Assembly (NCBI GenBank): GCA_036250195.1
Contig: JAVHZZ010000002.1
Location: 64,796,205 to 64,860,204 of the forward strand
DNA: 64,000 bases
Direction of reading: 5' to 3'
Source: Mixophyes australis
Taxonomy: Eukaryota > Chordata > Amphibia > Anura > Limnodynastidae
A program made the position numbers and the translations under genes. Of this stretch, positions 55,701-59,278 are shown piece by piece. The notes under the pieces are model-generated. The model searched no databases. It saw nothing but the letters and a program-made list of their open reading frames with translations, and was not told where the DNA came from. The first letter of the stretch is position 1, and each line of letters begins with the position of its first letter.

Positions 55701-56215
55701 AAGTAGTTAGCCTTTAACCCTAGACCTAACATTATATCCACGACCCATCTCCAACCTGTAATAAAATGGTACACATGTAAAGAAAAATACCAGGAGCAAT
55801 AAAAATGTAAATCTATTTTGGGGGTAAAGCTGCAAACACCCCCTGTTGTTCTGAAGATGGGTATGGGGTACAGGGACTCTAATGTGTTCTTTGTGTCAAA
55901 CCTAATTAAAGTGTGTAAAGAACTATGTATAGTTGATTCTTTTAATGGGAATCAAACGGATATGGGAAATTGGCAGCCGCTTATGTTTAAGAATAAGGCA
56001 GTCTTCTTGGTTATAATATAGAAATATAATAACCCCAAGAATGGCTTTATCACAAACCTATATGCAACCTTGAATTTTCCATCCTTCCCACTGCTGGATA
56101 ACAAGATTTCATAGGTATAAAGTTCAGGGGTGCTTCTCCCATCACTTTCCTCACTGATCAGACTGGATGGAGGCGACCAGGTTAGTATTACAGATCTTGA
56201 TTGAATGTCTGACAC
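8886..56215 (-). CDS. FNDC3A: FNDC3A, 3' two thirds of the gene (19 coding exons, nine FN3 domains, C-terminal anchor)
   Basis: Nineteen exons on the minus strand join in frame (158, 60, 139, 54, 125, 175, 87, 139, 69, 119, 106, 173, 114, 150, 284, 216, 167, 128 and 315 nt) to 925 residues plus stop. Repeated FN3 signatures (a Trp in strand B, an L-P-x-T-x-Y type strand E/F motif, then a G-x-G-x-F/S ending) recur nine times, followed by a C-terminal hydrophobic helix of about 20 residues. The family is a tail-anchored, Golgi/ER-associated membrane protein with FN3 repeats facing the cytosol; in mouse, Fndc3a is needed for spermatid-Sertoli cell adhesion. The vertebrate protein is about 1,200 residues, so roughly 270 N-terminal residues (proline-rich region) and the promoter lie right of the window. 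The tail ...IIQYFVIK and SDEQCAAV distinguish it from FNDC3B, whose tail ends in LMK as I recall it. There is no frameshift or internal stop. Confidence 0.95.
9752..11366. repeat. G-rich ~38-bp minisatellite (about 40 units) in the last FNDC3A intron
   Basis: The plus-strand unit is CACGCGTTACTACAGAGG followed by TG(G/AC)(T/G)GGG-type sequence and GGAGGGGGGG. Most units are 37-39 bp, with short 20-22 bp variants at the left end. Each unit has a CpG-containing ACGCGT box. Larger blocks are duplicated inside the array: a three-unit block with CACGCTTTACTACAG, GGGCGGGCATGCG and GGTGGAAGG variants recurs near 10715, 10820 and 11070. On the gene's sense strand the array is C-rich with repeated CTCTGTAGTAACGCGTG. 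Many overlapping frames stay open only because the repeat lacks stops; none is a gene. Confidence 0.97.
11367..12117. other. AT-rich intron, nothing recognised
   Basis: Short poly(A) runs near 11658 and AT-rich sequence. No coding or repeat signature that I can name. Confidence 0.6.
12118..12742 (-). mobile_element. hAT transposon remnant with C-terminal transposase piece and perfect 8-bp target duplication
   Basis: The terminal inverted repeats are CAGGGGTCAGGGAAC and CAGTGGTCAGGGAAC (one mismatch), flanked by CTCTATGG at 12110-12117 and 12743-12750. On the minus strand a transposase C-terminus is readable: [20 protein letters not shown], then after a one-base frameshift near 12510 [19 protein letters not shown] and [17 protein letters not shown], the hAT dimerisation domain seen in ZBED5/FAM200-type proteins. 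The N-terminal BED finger and catalytic core are missing, so it is an internally deleted copy. Confidence 0.88.
12751..13428. other. Intron sequence, nothing recognised
   Basis: A plus-strand frame at 13186-13395 has no recognisable domain. There is a short poly(A) stretch near 12886. Confidence 0.5.
13475..13600. repeat. DIRS inverted terminal repeat, 3' side
   Basis: Starting CTGGGGGACACTGCTTACCA and ending near CTTCCTGTTCAGTT, it is the reverse complement of 19107-19235 with only a few differences. The outer 46 bases (13429-13474) extend beyond the repeat and are found again only in the internal complementary region. Confidence 0.9.
13671..13770. repeat. DIRS internal complementary region (ICR)
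   Basis: Its left part, to 13731, is a perfect inverted copy of the 3' outer end 13429-13489 (about 61 bp). Its right part, from 13732, is an inverted copy of the 5' outer end 19203-19246. The two halves meet at CTCTTTT|CTCTTTC, so the ICR records the junction of the two element ends. An ICR with this bipartite makeup is a hallmark of DIRS-group elements. Confidence 0.9.
13801..14840 (-). pseudogene. DIRS tyrosine recombinase, two overlapping frames
   Basis: The N-terminal part lies in 14546-14839 ([19 protein letters not shown], the core-binding, SAM-like segment). The catalytic part lies in 13801-14559: [13 protein letters not shown] holds the first catalytic Arg, LTAYSTRS corresponds to the HxxR box, [17 protein letters not shown] ends in the nucleophilic Tyr. 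The His of HxxR is Tyr here (TAT, complement of 13981-13983). The two frames overlap by about 14 bases, so one frameshift separates them. Confidence 0.88.
14980..15960 (-). pseudogene. DIRS RNase H domain, frameshifted
   Basis: Motifs in order: [13 protein letters not shown] (first catalytic Asp), [13 protein letters not shown] (Glu), then after a frameshift near 15400 [18 protein letters not shown] (Asp) and NWEADYLSR (final Asp). All four acidic positions can be seen but in two frames. The domain follows the RT directly, as in other DIRS elements. Confidence 0.8.
15960..16680 (-). pseudogene. DIRS reverse transcriptase, motif A deleted
   Basis: Conserved blocks in order: [40 protein letters not shown], then [29 protein letters not shown] and [17 protein letters not shown]. 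The catalytic YLDD is at 16075-16086. Between SVIN and YLHVPI, near 16270-16285, the stretch that should hold motif A (SIDLKDAY, present in the copy at 850-890) is missing and the frame shifts. One catalytic Asp is therefore lost and the enzyme cannot be active. Confidence 0.85.
16681..18172 (-). pseudogene. DIRS gag-like ORF1, frameshifted
   Basis: The start is at 18172 ([18 protein letters not shown]), followed by a CX2C...CX2C zinc-ribbon-like cluster (CSKC, then LALCSVC). Frames then change near 17860 and again near 17400 and 17150. Recognisable later pieces are [20 protein letters not shown], a basic KKAKRK patch, [13 protein letters not shown], and [13 protein letters not shown] with [13 protein letters not shown]. 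The function would be packaging of the element RNA. It is not intact. Confidence 0.75.
19107..19235. repeat. DIRS inverted terminal repeat, 5' side
   Basis: Reverse complement of 13475-13600. Shared blocks include CATGGTAAGCAGTGTCCCCC and GGCACCTAGCTAG (as complement). The outermost bases run ...GGATGAAAGAGAAA to 19246. Confidence 0.9.
19390..19517 (-). CDS. FNDC3A: FNDC3A coding exon r (start of FN3 domain 9)
   Basis: 128 nt, acceptor TTCCCAG, donor GTATGA, phase 1 in and 0 out. It encodes [19 protein letters not shown], then [20 protein letters not shown]. The following intron is about 10.2 kb and holds the DIRS element, a hAT remnant and the G-rich minisatellite. Confidence 0.93.
19868..19972 (+). 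repeat. L2-type 3' tail fragment
   Basis: GATTGTAAGCATGCGAGC, then CCCAGTATGGTTTTATTAC, TGTTTGTTGCC and GAGCGCTATATAAATAAATG. The same succession of blocks recurs at 22319-22450 and 59143-59275, where it ends a long L2 copy. Confidence 0.65.
20480..20646 (-). CDS. FNDC3A: FNDC3A coding exon q (FN3 domain 8)
   Basis: 167 nt, acceptor CCCTTAG, donor GTGAGT, phase 2 in and 1 out. It encodes [20 protein letters not shown], then [20 protein letters not shown] and [12 protein letters not shown]. The [14 protein letters not shown] core matches the family. Confidence 0.94.
20936..21366. repeat. (AT)n followed by ~395-bp purine-only (GA)n/GAGAAA microsatellite
   Basis: From 20971 to 21366 the plus strand contains only A and G except for one T (in GAAATAGAG near 21222). 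It is a mirror-repeat-like tract. In the FNDC3A transcript it reads as CU/CUUUUU polypyrimidine beginning about 54 nt after the donor of the 21420-21635 exon. The long Glu/Arg/Lys open frame through it is an artefact. Confidence 0.97.
21420..21635 (-). CDS. FNDC3A: FNDC3A coding exon p (end of FN3 7, start of FN3 8)
   Basis: 216 nt, phase 2/2, acceptor ATGCTAG, donor GTAAGG. It encodes [19 protein letters not shown], then [20 protein letters not shown], then [14 protein letters not shown]. Being a multiple of three, it can be skipped in frame. A long pure-pyrimidine tract (in the gene's sense) begins about 54 nt downstream of its donor. Confidence 0.95.
22300..22460 (+). repeat. L2-type 3' tail ending in (TGA)n
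   Basis: CCTTAGATTGTAAGCTTGGG, GCAGGGCCCCCTTACC, CCCAGTATTGTTTTATTACT, TTCCCATAAGTAAATCGCTA, GGCACTATATAAATGTTGAT and GATGATGATG. It ends about 295 bp downstream of the donor of exon o. Confidence 0.7.
22755..23038 (-). CDS. FNDC3A: FNDC3A coding exon o (end of FN3 6, most of FN3 7)
   Basis: 284 nt, the longest internal exon here; acceptor CTTGCAG, donor GTAAAT, phase 0 in and 2 out. It encodes [19 protein letters not shown], then [20 protein letters not shown], then LQPDTTY. The CDHGSEI block and GDKQ-TVGK are FNDC3A-like. Confidence 0.95.
23150..23299 (-). CDS. FNDC3A: FNDC3A coding exon n (FN3 domain 6; GC donor)
   Basis: 150 nt, phase 0/0, acceptor CCTACAG. It encodes [20 protein letters not shown], then [19 protein letters not shown] and YYCRVQ. 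The donor after CAG is GCAAGT, a non-canonical GC donor. The reading frame and family alignment (RVQ then A-N/S-V-G-G) require the junction here. No nearby GT fits without deleting conserved residues. Confidence 0.92.
23440..24150 (+). mobile_element. CR1 LINE 3' part (RT C-terminus and 3' end)
   Basis: The plus frame reads [20 protein letters not shown], then [54 protein letters not shown] and [13 protein letters not shown]: the conserved RT thumb region of CR1 elements. It ends with the non-coding CCTCCCATCAGAGGTGGTAG tail common in CR1 copies. It is 5'-truncated and lies in the intron between exons m and n... of FNDC3A's 23300-26266 interval. Confidence 0.82.
24175..25295 (+). mobile_element. 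L2-like LINE 3' part
   Basis: The plus frame from about 24573 begins [20 protein letters not shown] and continues near 24820 with [20 protein letters not shown], then [20 protein letters not shown] and [20 protein letters not shown]. This matches the RT C-terminus of L2 (compare [20 protein letters not shown] at 58470). The tail ends GCGCTGCAGAACCTTTGTGG ... AATAAAAGACAATAATAAT. Frames are broken. Confidence 0.78.
25296..26266. other. Intron, nothing recognised
   Basis: Short direct repeats (TTGTTGTGACATG(C/A)TATACTGACT near 25955-26005) are the only structure I notice. Confidence 0.5.
26267..26380 (-). CDS. FNDC3A: FNDC3A coding exon m (FN3 5/6 boundary)
   Basis: 114 nt, phase 0/0, acceptor CTTTAG, donor GTAAGA. 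It encodes [20 protein letters not shown], then [17 protein letters not shown], closing domain 5 and opening domain 6. No ORF longer than 60 codons marks it; identification rests on splice sites, phase and the [16 protein letters not shown] motifs. Confidence 0.93.
26381..27875. other. Intron, nothing recognised except a TA-rich stretch
   Basis: AT-rich intron of FNDC3A between exons l and m with a palindromic TATATATTATATATATATAG stretch near 27697-27730. The plus open frame 27322-27576 shows no family. Confidence 0.5.
27876..28048 (-). CDS. FNDC3A: FNDC3A coding exon l (FN3 domain 5)
   Basis: 173 nt, acceptor ACTCACAG, donor GTACGT, phase 1 in and 0 out. It encodes [19 protein letters not shown], then EVYQGSE-like [12 protein letters not shown], then [18 protein letters not shown]. 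The first codon is Ala (GCG) where I recall Gly in mammals. Confidence 0.94.
28455..28765 (+). mobile_element. CR1 3' end fragment
   Basis: GGAGGGAAGTAGGTTCAAAG, GGTAGTGGATAAGTGGAATA, GCCTCCCATCAGAGGTGGTG and GAGGCTAATACAGTAGACAT, the same tail as the CR1 copy at 23960-24150, with weaker conservation at the 5' side. Confidence 0.72.
29030..29135 (-). CDS. FNDC3A: FNDC3A coding exon k (FN3 4/5 linker and start of FN3 5)
   Basis: 106 nt, acceptor CTCCAG, donor GTAATG, phase 0 in and 1 out. It encodes [17 protein letters not shown] and then [17 protein letters not shown]. The [12 protein letters not shown] linker is a recognisable FNDC3A signature. Confidence 0.94.
29136..30065. other. Intron, nothing recognised
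   Basis: No coding or clear mobile-element signature. A short GACCATACACACATAGATGA-like segment after 29186 may be an old repeat end. Confidence 0.4.
30066..30680 (+). repeat. L2-like 3' region
   Basis: GGAACATTTGGAACGCC, a TTCAAGTGTGCCCTTAAGAC motif, GGATGTAAGCTCTCACGAAC, AGGGCCCTCTTT and the tail TACGGCGCTGCGGACCTTCT with AATAAAAGATAATAAC. The tail is the one seen at 25240 and 52715. Confidence 0.68.
30766..30884 (-). CDS. FNDC3A: FNDC3A coding exon j (FN3 domain 4, strands D-G)
   Basis: 119 nt, acceptor CTTTCAG, donor GTAATG, phase 1 in and 0 out. It encodes [34 protein letters not shown] and ESGQSP. The LCD-L-NPG-YRL-VYC core is diagnostic of FNDC3 domain 4. Confidence 0.94.
30885..32065. 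other. Intron, nothing recognised
   Basis: AT-rich. Minus-strand frames here (31103-31306, 31606-31791) are hydrophobic chance frames without splice-linked partners. Confidence 0.5.
32335..32535 (-). mobile_element. Tc1/mariner transposase C-terminal remnant
   Basis: On the minus strand: [14 protein letters not shown] then YMNALKRQ, and PVIAAK at the end. This is the region after the last catalytic residue of Tc1-type transposases (DxNPIE-xLW ... VIAAKGG), strongly decayed. The flanks are unclear. Confidence 0.5.
33120..33545 (+). repeat. Unclassified interspersed repeat with terminal hairpin, possibly Helitron-like
   Basis: It contains CAGCGCCACCTGCTGG, GGCTGAAATTTGGTATACTA, a tandem of two GGGAGTGGTTGGTGGTTG blocks, and near the end a perfect 7-bp hairpin TGCATGA-GTA-TCATGCA at 33514-33530 followed by CGGGTTAACTTG. 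A 3' hairpin before a short tail recalls Helitrons, but no clean TC start or CTRR end is seen. Confidence 0.35.
33546..34761. other. Intron, nothing recognised
   Basis: AT-rich with short homopolymers. No coding exon joins in phase here between exons i and j. Confidence 0.5.
34762..34830 (-). CDS. FNDC3A: FNDC3A coding exon i (FN3 domain 4, C-C' strands)
   Basis: 69 nt, phase 1/1, acceptor TGTCCAG, donor GTATTT (a weaker donor than its neighbours). It encodes [20 protein letters not shown]. The next exon supplies KWDIVYSG. Confidence 0.92.
34831..35714. other. Intron, nothing recognised
   Basis: Between FNDC3A exons h and i. No repeat boundary or coding signature that I can support. Confidence 0.5.
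35715..35853 (-). CDS. FNDC3A: FNDC3A coding exon h (end of FN3 3, start of FN3 4)
   Basis: 139 nt, acceptor TTCTAG, donor GTGAGT, exit phase 1. It encodes [18 protein letters not shown] (F-G strands of domain 3), a CPDKPG linker, and IRIVWG of domain 4. In FNDC3A the linker reads CPDKPG, another point favouring this paralogue. Confidence 0.94.
36200..36286 (-). CDS. FNDC3A: FNDC3A coding exon g (FN3 domain 3)
   Basis: 87 nt, phase 0/0, acceptor TTTCACAG, donor GTAAGT. It encodes [13 protein letters not shown] and then [10 protein letters not shown], the E-F strands of domain 3, nearly invariant across vertebrates as I recall the family. Confidence 0.93.
37030..37262. repeat. Palindromic MITE-like element
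   Basis: The left end GGGGGAGGAATTCAAAG followed by ...GAGATGCCGC and the right end GCGGCATCTCGCGGCTGATT-CAATTTTCCCCC form imperfect inverted repeats of about 33 bp. No coding capacity. The target duplication is not clear. Confidence 0.5.
37263..39085. other. Intron, nothing recognised
   Basis: AT-rich FNDC3A intron between exons f and g. Open frames are short and lack family resemblance. Confidence 0.5.
39087..39983. mobile_element. Putative ~0.9-kb DNA transposon remnant
   Basis: The left end CAAAAGTCTGGGCACC and right end GGTATCCAAACTTTTGC are inverted copies with four mismatches. The interior has decayed minus-strand frames (for example 39509-39778, charged, containing [20 protein letters not shown]) that I cannot assign to a transposase family. 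Confidence 0.45.
40246..40420 (-). CDS. FNDC3A: FNDC3A coding exon f (FN3 2/3 boundary)
   Basis: 175 nt, acceptor TTCTTAG, donor GTATGT, phase 2 in and 0 out. The correct frame reads [13 protein letters not shown], then [20 protein letters not shown], then [20 protein letters not shown]. The longest ORF over this interval is in another frame; the frame used here is fixed by the neighbouring exons. Confidence 0.93.
40532..40851 (+). mobile_element. tRNA-derived SINE with L2-like tail, next to exon e donor
   Basis: The head GGGCAGCATGGTGGCTCAGT-GGTTAGCAC contains a Pol III A-box-like element; GTCATGAGTTTGATTCC is the B box. The body GTTTGTATGTTCTCCCTGTG and TTTCCTCCGGGTGCTCCG is typical of V-type vertebrate SINEs. 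The tail is GGGCTGTGGAATTGGTGGCG-ATAT. It ends about 12 nt downstream (in the gene's direction) of the donor at 40863. Confidence 0.85.
40864..40988 (-). CDS. FNDC3A: FNDC3A coding exon e (FN3 domain 2, strands D-F)
   Basis: 125 nt, acceptor TCTTCAG, donor GTAAGTG, phase 0 in and 2 out. It encodes [13 protein letters not shown], then [19 protein letters not shown], the E-F strand region with the conserved Tyr. The 5' splice site is followed within about a dozen nucleotides by the tail of an antisense SINE. Confidence 0.93.
41155..41410 (+). mobile_element. CR1 3' end fragment
   Basis: GACATGCAGTAAAACTAGAG-GGCAGCAGGTTC, TTTACTGAGAGGATAGTAAA, GATAGACATAAGGGTATCCT and a final AGATGGCCCATGTGG...TATGCTTCTATTG tail. 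Same family as 23960-24150. Confidence 0.7.
42149..42202 (-). CDS. FNDC3A: FNDC3A coding exon d (FN3 domain 2, micro-sized exon)
   Basis: A 54-nt exon (18 codons, phase 0/0) with acceptor TTTTCAG and donor GTAAGT. It encodes [18 protein letters not shown], the C-C' strands of FN3 domain 2. A near-identical DNGSKI...YLLEWDE block is known in vertebrate FNDC3A and FNDC3B. Skipping this exon would preserve the frame. Confidence 0.93.
42348..43148. mobile_element. PIF/Harbinger-like palindromic element, 801 bp, TAA target duplication
   Basis: It starts GAGGGGAATTCAATTGA and ends TCAATTGAATTCCCCCC, inverted with one mismatch, and is flanked by TAA at 42345-42347 and 43149-43151. The 3-bp T-W-A duplication is the Harbinger pattern. 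The subterminal regions contain GC-rich CGCTGCGT/ACCGCGCAGCG segments in inverted order. The core is AT-rich with no transposase. Confidence 0.75.
43160..43262. repeat. GC-rich hairpin segment with CAGGGCCGG-type terminus
   Basis: GGGAATGGAGGCCCC and GGGGCCTCCATTCCC form a perfect 15-bp stem separated by about 10 bases. The minus-strand end CAGGGCCGGATTAAGGGAAT looks like a hAT-type terminus. Only one end is evident. Confidence 0.4.
43263..45104. other. Intron, nothing recognised
   Basis: AT-rich FNDC3A intron between exons c and d, without recognisable coding or repeat termini. Confidence 0.45.
45105..45405 (-). mobile_element. tRNA-derived SINE with L2-like tail (antisense copy)
   Basis: Reverse orientation of the SINE at 40532-40851: on the minus strand GGGCAGCGCGGTGGCTCAGT-GGTTAGCAC (A box), GAGTTTGAATCCC (B box), GTTCTCCCTGTGTTTGCGTG, CTCCGGTTTCCTCCCACACT, then a (GAT)n end at 45105. 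It lies about 68 nt downstream of the donor of exon c, in the same direction as the gene. Confidence 0.87.
45474..45612 (-). CDS. FNDC3A: FNDC3A coding exon c (end of FN3 1, start of FN3 2)
   Basis: 139 nt, acceptor CTCTGTAG, donor GTGAGT, exit phase 0. It encodes the G strand of domain 1 (VSFTT), the linker C-E-P-E-T-P-N-A-P, and the B strand of domain 2 (NSLSLQWK). The intron before it is about 8.9 kb and full of transposons. A minus-strand SINE begins only about 68 nt downstream of its donor. Confidence 0.93.
45885..47383 (-). mobile_element. Tc1/mariner transposon, full length (1.5 kb), degenerate transposase
   Basis: Inverted ends CAGTCATGGCCAAAAGTTTT at both sides, extended by a long matching stretch with ATATTTGTGTCA / TGACACAAATAT, and flanked by TA at 45883-45884 and 47384-47385. 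Minus-strand transposase pieces: N-terminal helix-turn-helix [20 protein letters not shown] and [29 protein letters not shown], and [20 protein letters not shown] with the terminal catalytic acidic residue. Several frameshifts separate the pieces, so it is inactive. Confidence 0.92.
47439..49455 (+). mobile_element. Tx1/L1-like LINE, 5'-truncated, with poly(A) tail and target duplication
   Basis: Plus frames read [25 protein letters not shown], then [38 protein letters not shown], and [20 protein letters not shown]: the C-terminal part of an L1-type ORF2 with its Cys-His segment. It ends in an A-rich tail at 49424-49453. The flanks AAGGGTCAGAAT (47427-47438) and AAGTGTCAGAAT (49452-49463) form a near-perfect target duplication. 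It starts 55 bp beyond the Tc1 end. Frames are broken. Confidence 0.85.
48949..49207. mobile_element. PIF/Harbinger-like MITE (259 bp), nested in the Tx1/L1-like LINE
   Basis: Inverted ends GGGGGGTATTCAATTGTTT and AAACAATTGAATACCCCCC, with the inverted pairing continuing inward (AACGCGCTAAA / TTTAGCGCGTT, CGAGCGCTCTAAA / TTTAGAGCGCTCG). It is flanked by ATA on both sides. It interrupts the 3' UTR of the LINE, so it is younger than that LINE. Confidence 0.8.
49464..51943. other. Intron, nothing recognised
   Basis: About 2.5 kb of FNDC3A intron with no coding, hairpin or repeat terminus I can name. Confidence 0.45.
51944..53562 (-). mobile_element. Tc1/mariner transposon, split by an L2 fragment
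   Basis: Inverted ends CACTATATGGACAAAAGTAT and its complement ATACTTTTGTTCATATAGTG (one mismatch). On the minus strand, 52986-53426 holds the transposase N-terminus: [46 protein letters not shown] (HTH plus GRPR-like hook), [13 protein letters not shown] and [11 protein letters not shown]. The C-terminal end is near 51950-52150. Roughly 400 bp at about 52391-52790 belong to an L2 tail. The transposase is broken. Confidence 0.88.
52391..52792 (+). mobile_element. L2 3' end inserted in the Tc1 element, with (AAT)n tail
   Basis: TTAAAACTCACCTCTTCCTT-AAAGCC, GGATGTAAGCTCACTTGAGC, AGGGCCCTCTTCCC, then TACGGCGCTGCGGAACCCTT and (AAT)n at 52757-52790. The Tc1 sequence resumes after it with ATGCTGAAGTATTAAG; the repeated TATGCT on both sides looks like a short target duplication. 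Confidence 0.8.
53689..53825. repeat. Two extra Tc1 3'-end copies in tandem
   Basis: 53689-53752 and 53755-53824 each repeat CAATTCA(A/G)TAATTA...TGTGGCCAA(G/A)TACT...CATATAGT, the right end of the Tc1 element at 53499-53562. The second begins with GTCTGATTGAAACACCTCAA as in the parent. All three lie in the same direction. Confidence 0.8.
54032..54179. mobile_element. hAT-like palindromic MITE (148 bp)
   Basis: Nearly perfect inverted halves: CAGGCCTGTCCAACCTGCGG followed by CCCTCCAGATGTTGTGAAAC at the left, and their complement at the right. The flanks TTTTAAAG (54024-54031) and ATTTAAAG (54180-54187) are an 8-bp duplication with one mismatch. No coding capacity. Confidence 0.83.
54528..54587 (-). 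CDS. FNDC3A: FNDC3A coding exon b (FN3 domain 1, strands D-F)
   Basis: A 60-nt exon with acceptor TTTATAG and donor GTCAGA. It is phase 2 in and 2 out, so skipping would keep the frame. It encodes [20 protein letters not shown] with the LRPATDY motif typical of FN3 strands E-F. It is too short to stand out as an ORF and was found by splice-frame continuity with its neighbours. Confidence 0.9.
54588..56057. other. Intron between exons a and b, nothing recognised
   Basis: No coding exon fits here in phase 2. Open frames are short and unrelated to known families. Confidence 0.5.
56058..56215 (-). CDS. FNDC3A: FNDC3A coding exon a (start of FN3 domain 1)
   Basis: The acceptor is TTGCAG before the exon and the donor is GTTTGTG after it. 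It is 158 nt, entry phase 0, exit phase 2. It begins [16 protein letters not shown], the A-B strand region of the first FN3 repeat with the conserved Trp, and ends in KFKVAY. The split codon TAT-AG|T is completed by the next exon. It is the most 5' exon I can recognise; the preceding exon must lie beyond 56215 and I could not find it before 64000. Confidence 0.9.
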
Positions 56216-56423
56216 CTGCAATCACACATAGAATATATGTTAAAAGGTAACAGGCTTTATTTAGGGAGAACTTTCCTAAAAGTATGCACTTTATGCATAA
56301 AAATACATATTTACAGTATGTATAAAACTGGACCGACTTACTCTGAATCCTTTGCATAAAACCATCCCCATTTATTTATAAGTTGTGCATATGTGTGTGT
56401 ATGGATATGGATGGATAGATAGA

Positions 56424-56428
56424 TAGAG

Positions 56429-56460
<32 letters not shown>

Positions 56461-56477
56461 TATATATATATATATAT

Positions 56478-56560
<83 letters not shown>

Positions 56561-56595
56561 TACATACATACATACATGCAGAGAGAGAGAAAGAC
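56424..56595. repeat. (TA)n/(CA)n compound microsatellite
   Basis: (GATA)-like start, two AT runs interrupted by AAAATATA, then (CA)n with ACATACATAC and a GAGAGAGA end. Tyr/Ile-rich open frames across it are artefacts. Confidence 0.95.
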
Positions 56596-56707
56596 TTGCA
56601 AAAGCATTCAAAAGCACCCTAAATTCAACAGCTTTGTCTGTATTGCAAGTGACACTTACAGATTGTTCCACACAATATTCTTAATACTACCCAGTAGGCT
56701 CTTACAG

Positions 56708-56708
<1 letters not shown>

Positions 56709-56791
<83 letters not shown>
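56709..56791. repeat. (TA)n microsatellite
   Basis: About 40 uninterrupted TA units, a self-complementary tract that can extrude as a cruciform. Confidence 0.97.
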
Positions 56792-56797
<6 letters not shown>

Positions 56798-57234
56798 TGG
56801 TCATTAAAGAATACAAACCAAAGAGTGGCATGAGGATATAGAAAGGTGAAGGATATCACGCTTGGTAAACATCATAGTAACTGAATTCAATACGCTAATA
56901 GTGTGGATAATGTGGCCAGAAGTCGGCATAGCGGGTGGAAACTGGTGTGACCAATTTTATGAATATAAATATTCTACAGCAGTATAAAACATTAAGCAAA
57001 AATAGGAATAAGGAAGGTGGATGAGTACAGGAACATGGGAGGGTAAGGGACAGACCACAAAAGAACCTTATGGGTGTTCTTAGGATTGGGTAGTGCGAGA
57101 GTATTGGAGGATGCTTGGAAGGGAGTCTACTGGAGGAGGCTCCAGGGAGGACCCAGGATCAGCCATGAGATGTGTGGAAAGGCATTGTTCTGCAAATCTT
57201 ACAGTCAATTTTAAGACTCATAATTTATAATTTG

Positions 57235-59278
57235 TCAACAATTTCTTGAACATTTCTCTGAACCCTCCCAACCCAAACCCTCCAACTACCATCAGTGCCC
57301 AGGATGTTTTTTTCCTATTTCAAGGAGAAGATTGACAAGATCCAGCTTAAAACAGTATCTCCCTCAGCAAGCAATCGCCTAAAACCATTTGCAGCATCCT
57401 CTCACACCCTCTATTCATTTGATCCCACAAAATGAAAAGGAAGTTTATACTCTTCTTATCTTACTACTCTACCTCATGTCCTCTTGATTCCATACCCTTA
57501 CACATTGGTAGGTCTCTGTCTGTGTGCTCATTCCACCTCTAACTAAAATCTGTAATCTCTCTCTACTAGTATCTTTCCATCACTATTCAAACATACTTCT
57601 ATTCTAAAAAACAAAATTCTGACCCAAACTCTCTCTCAAACTACTGCCCCATCTCTCAGCTCTCATGTTCCTCAAAACTTATAGAGAGAATTGCCTACAC
57701 TCTCCTCACACACTTTGTTACAACAAACAACCTATTGGTTCCTCTTCAGTCAGGCTTTGGCTCTCAACACTCCACAGAGATTGCACAGACCAAGGTTGTC
57801 AATGATTTGATCACAGCTAAAACTAAAGGCCATTACTCTCTTCTAATTCTCCTGGATCTCTCTGCTGCATTTGACACTGCTGATCACTCTTCTCTCATAC
57901 AAACTCTATAATCCCTAGGTCTTCAAAACACTGTCCCATCCTGGTTCTCATCCTATCTATCAAATCGCTCTTTCAGTGTTAACTTCTCTGGATCCACCTC
58001 CACTTTGCTTCCTTTATGAGTCTGAGTACCACAAGGCTCAGTCGTAGGTACTCTGCTATTCTTTATCTACACCACTTCTCTTGGAAAACTAATAAGCTCC
58101 TTTGGATTTCAGTATCATCTCTATGCGAATGATGCACAAATTTATCTATCCTCTCCTGATCTCTCGACATCTGTGTTGTCCCGTGTTACTGGCTATTTTT
58201 CTGCCATTTCATCTTGGTTGTCCTCTCGCCAACTCAAATTCAATCTTTCAAAAACAGAATTAATAATATTGCCACCCACCAACAGAAGCTTCCTGCCTGA
58301 CATTTCTATTTCAGTTGATAACATGACCATAAATCCCACCCTGCAAGCTCGCTGCCTAGGTTTGATCCTTGACTCACAACTATCCTTTGTTCCCCACATC
58401 AACTCTATATCATGCTGCATACATCTAAAAACATTTCCAGAATACGTACATATCTCACACAAGACACTGCAAACATTTTAATTCATGCACTCATCATCTC
58501 CTGCATCGACTATTGTAATTCTCTCCTTACTGGTCTTCCCAAAATTAGACTTGAGTCACTACAATCTATTTTGCACGCAGTGGCTAGATTGAGTTTCCTT
58601 GCAAATTGTTCTTCCTCTGCTGAGCCACTCTTTCAGTCTCTACATTGGTTGCCTGTTTTTCAACGAATCCAATATAAAATTCTTCTAACATACAAGGCCA
58701 TCAACAAAACTGAACCAACATACATCTTCTCACTTGTCTCAAAATATCTACCAACTCGACACCTCCATTCTGCACAAGCTCTGCATCTCTCTCTTCCACT
58801 CTCATGATATCCTCCCATTCCTGTTTACAGGACATTTTTCGGGCAGCTCCCACTTCGTGGACTTCCCTCCCTCGCACAATAAAACTTTCCTTTAGTCTTC
58901 AAATCTTCAAGCGTTCTCAGAAAACCCACCTCTTCAGACAAGCTTATAATATTCCTCAAACCACCCACTTAATCTCCCTAGGTTACCCTATTACCACCCT
59001 CTACACAGCTAACACAAGACAACCCTTTGACCAACATTGCTGTGTGACTGATCATACAGCCCACTCGATACTTTTTACCTTTGCATTCTAGCTGGAGCAA
59101 TATGATGTAGCACCATTATGTATCAAATTCCCATTCTCCCATAGATTGTAATCTTGCAAGCAGAGCCCTCTTACCTCTGTCTATATGTACTACACAGTAT
59201 TGGTTTATTAGTGTTTGTTCCCATTTGTAAAGCGCTACGGAATTTGATGGCGCTATATAAATGTTGATAATTTTTCAG
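57235..59278 (+). mobile_element. L2 LINE, 3' half with RT domain and 3' tail
   Basis: Plus frames in order: [20 protein letters not shown] (RT motif A) near 57835, [19 protein letters not shown] near 58030, [15 protein letters not shown] near 58125 (the usual YADD with Ala-Asn), [69 protein letters not shown] and LPRTIKLSFSLQIFKRSQKT. Stops in 57900-58030 and a frameshift at 58410 disable it. It ends with GCGCTACGGAATTTGATGGC-GCTATATAAATGTTGATAA. Confidence 0.88.

Noticed and set aside
56338..56859. Tyr/Ile-rich open frames
   Set aside because: Translations of TA microsatellites.
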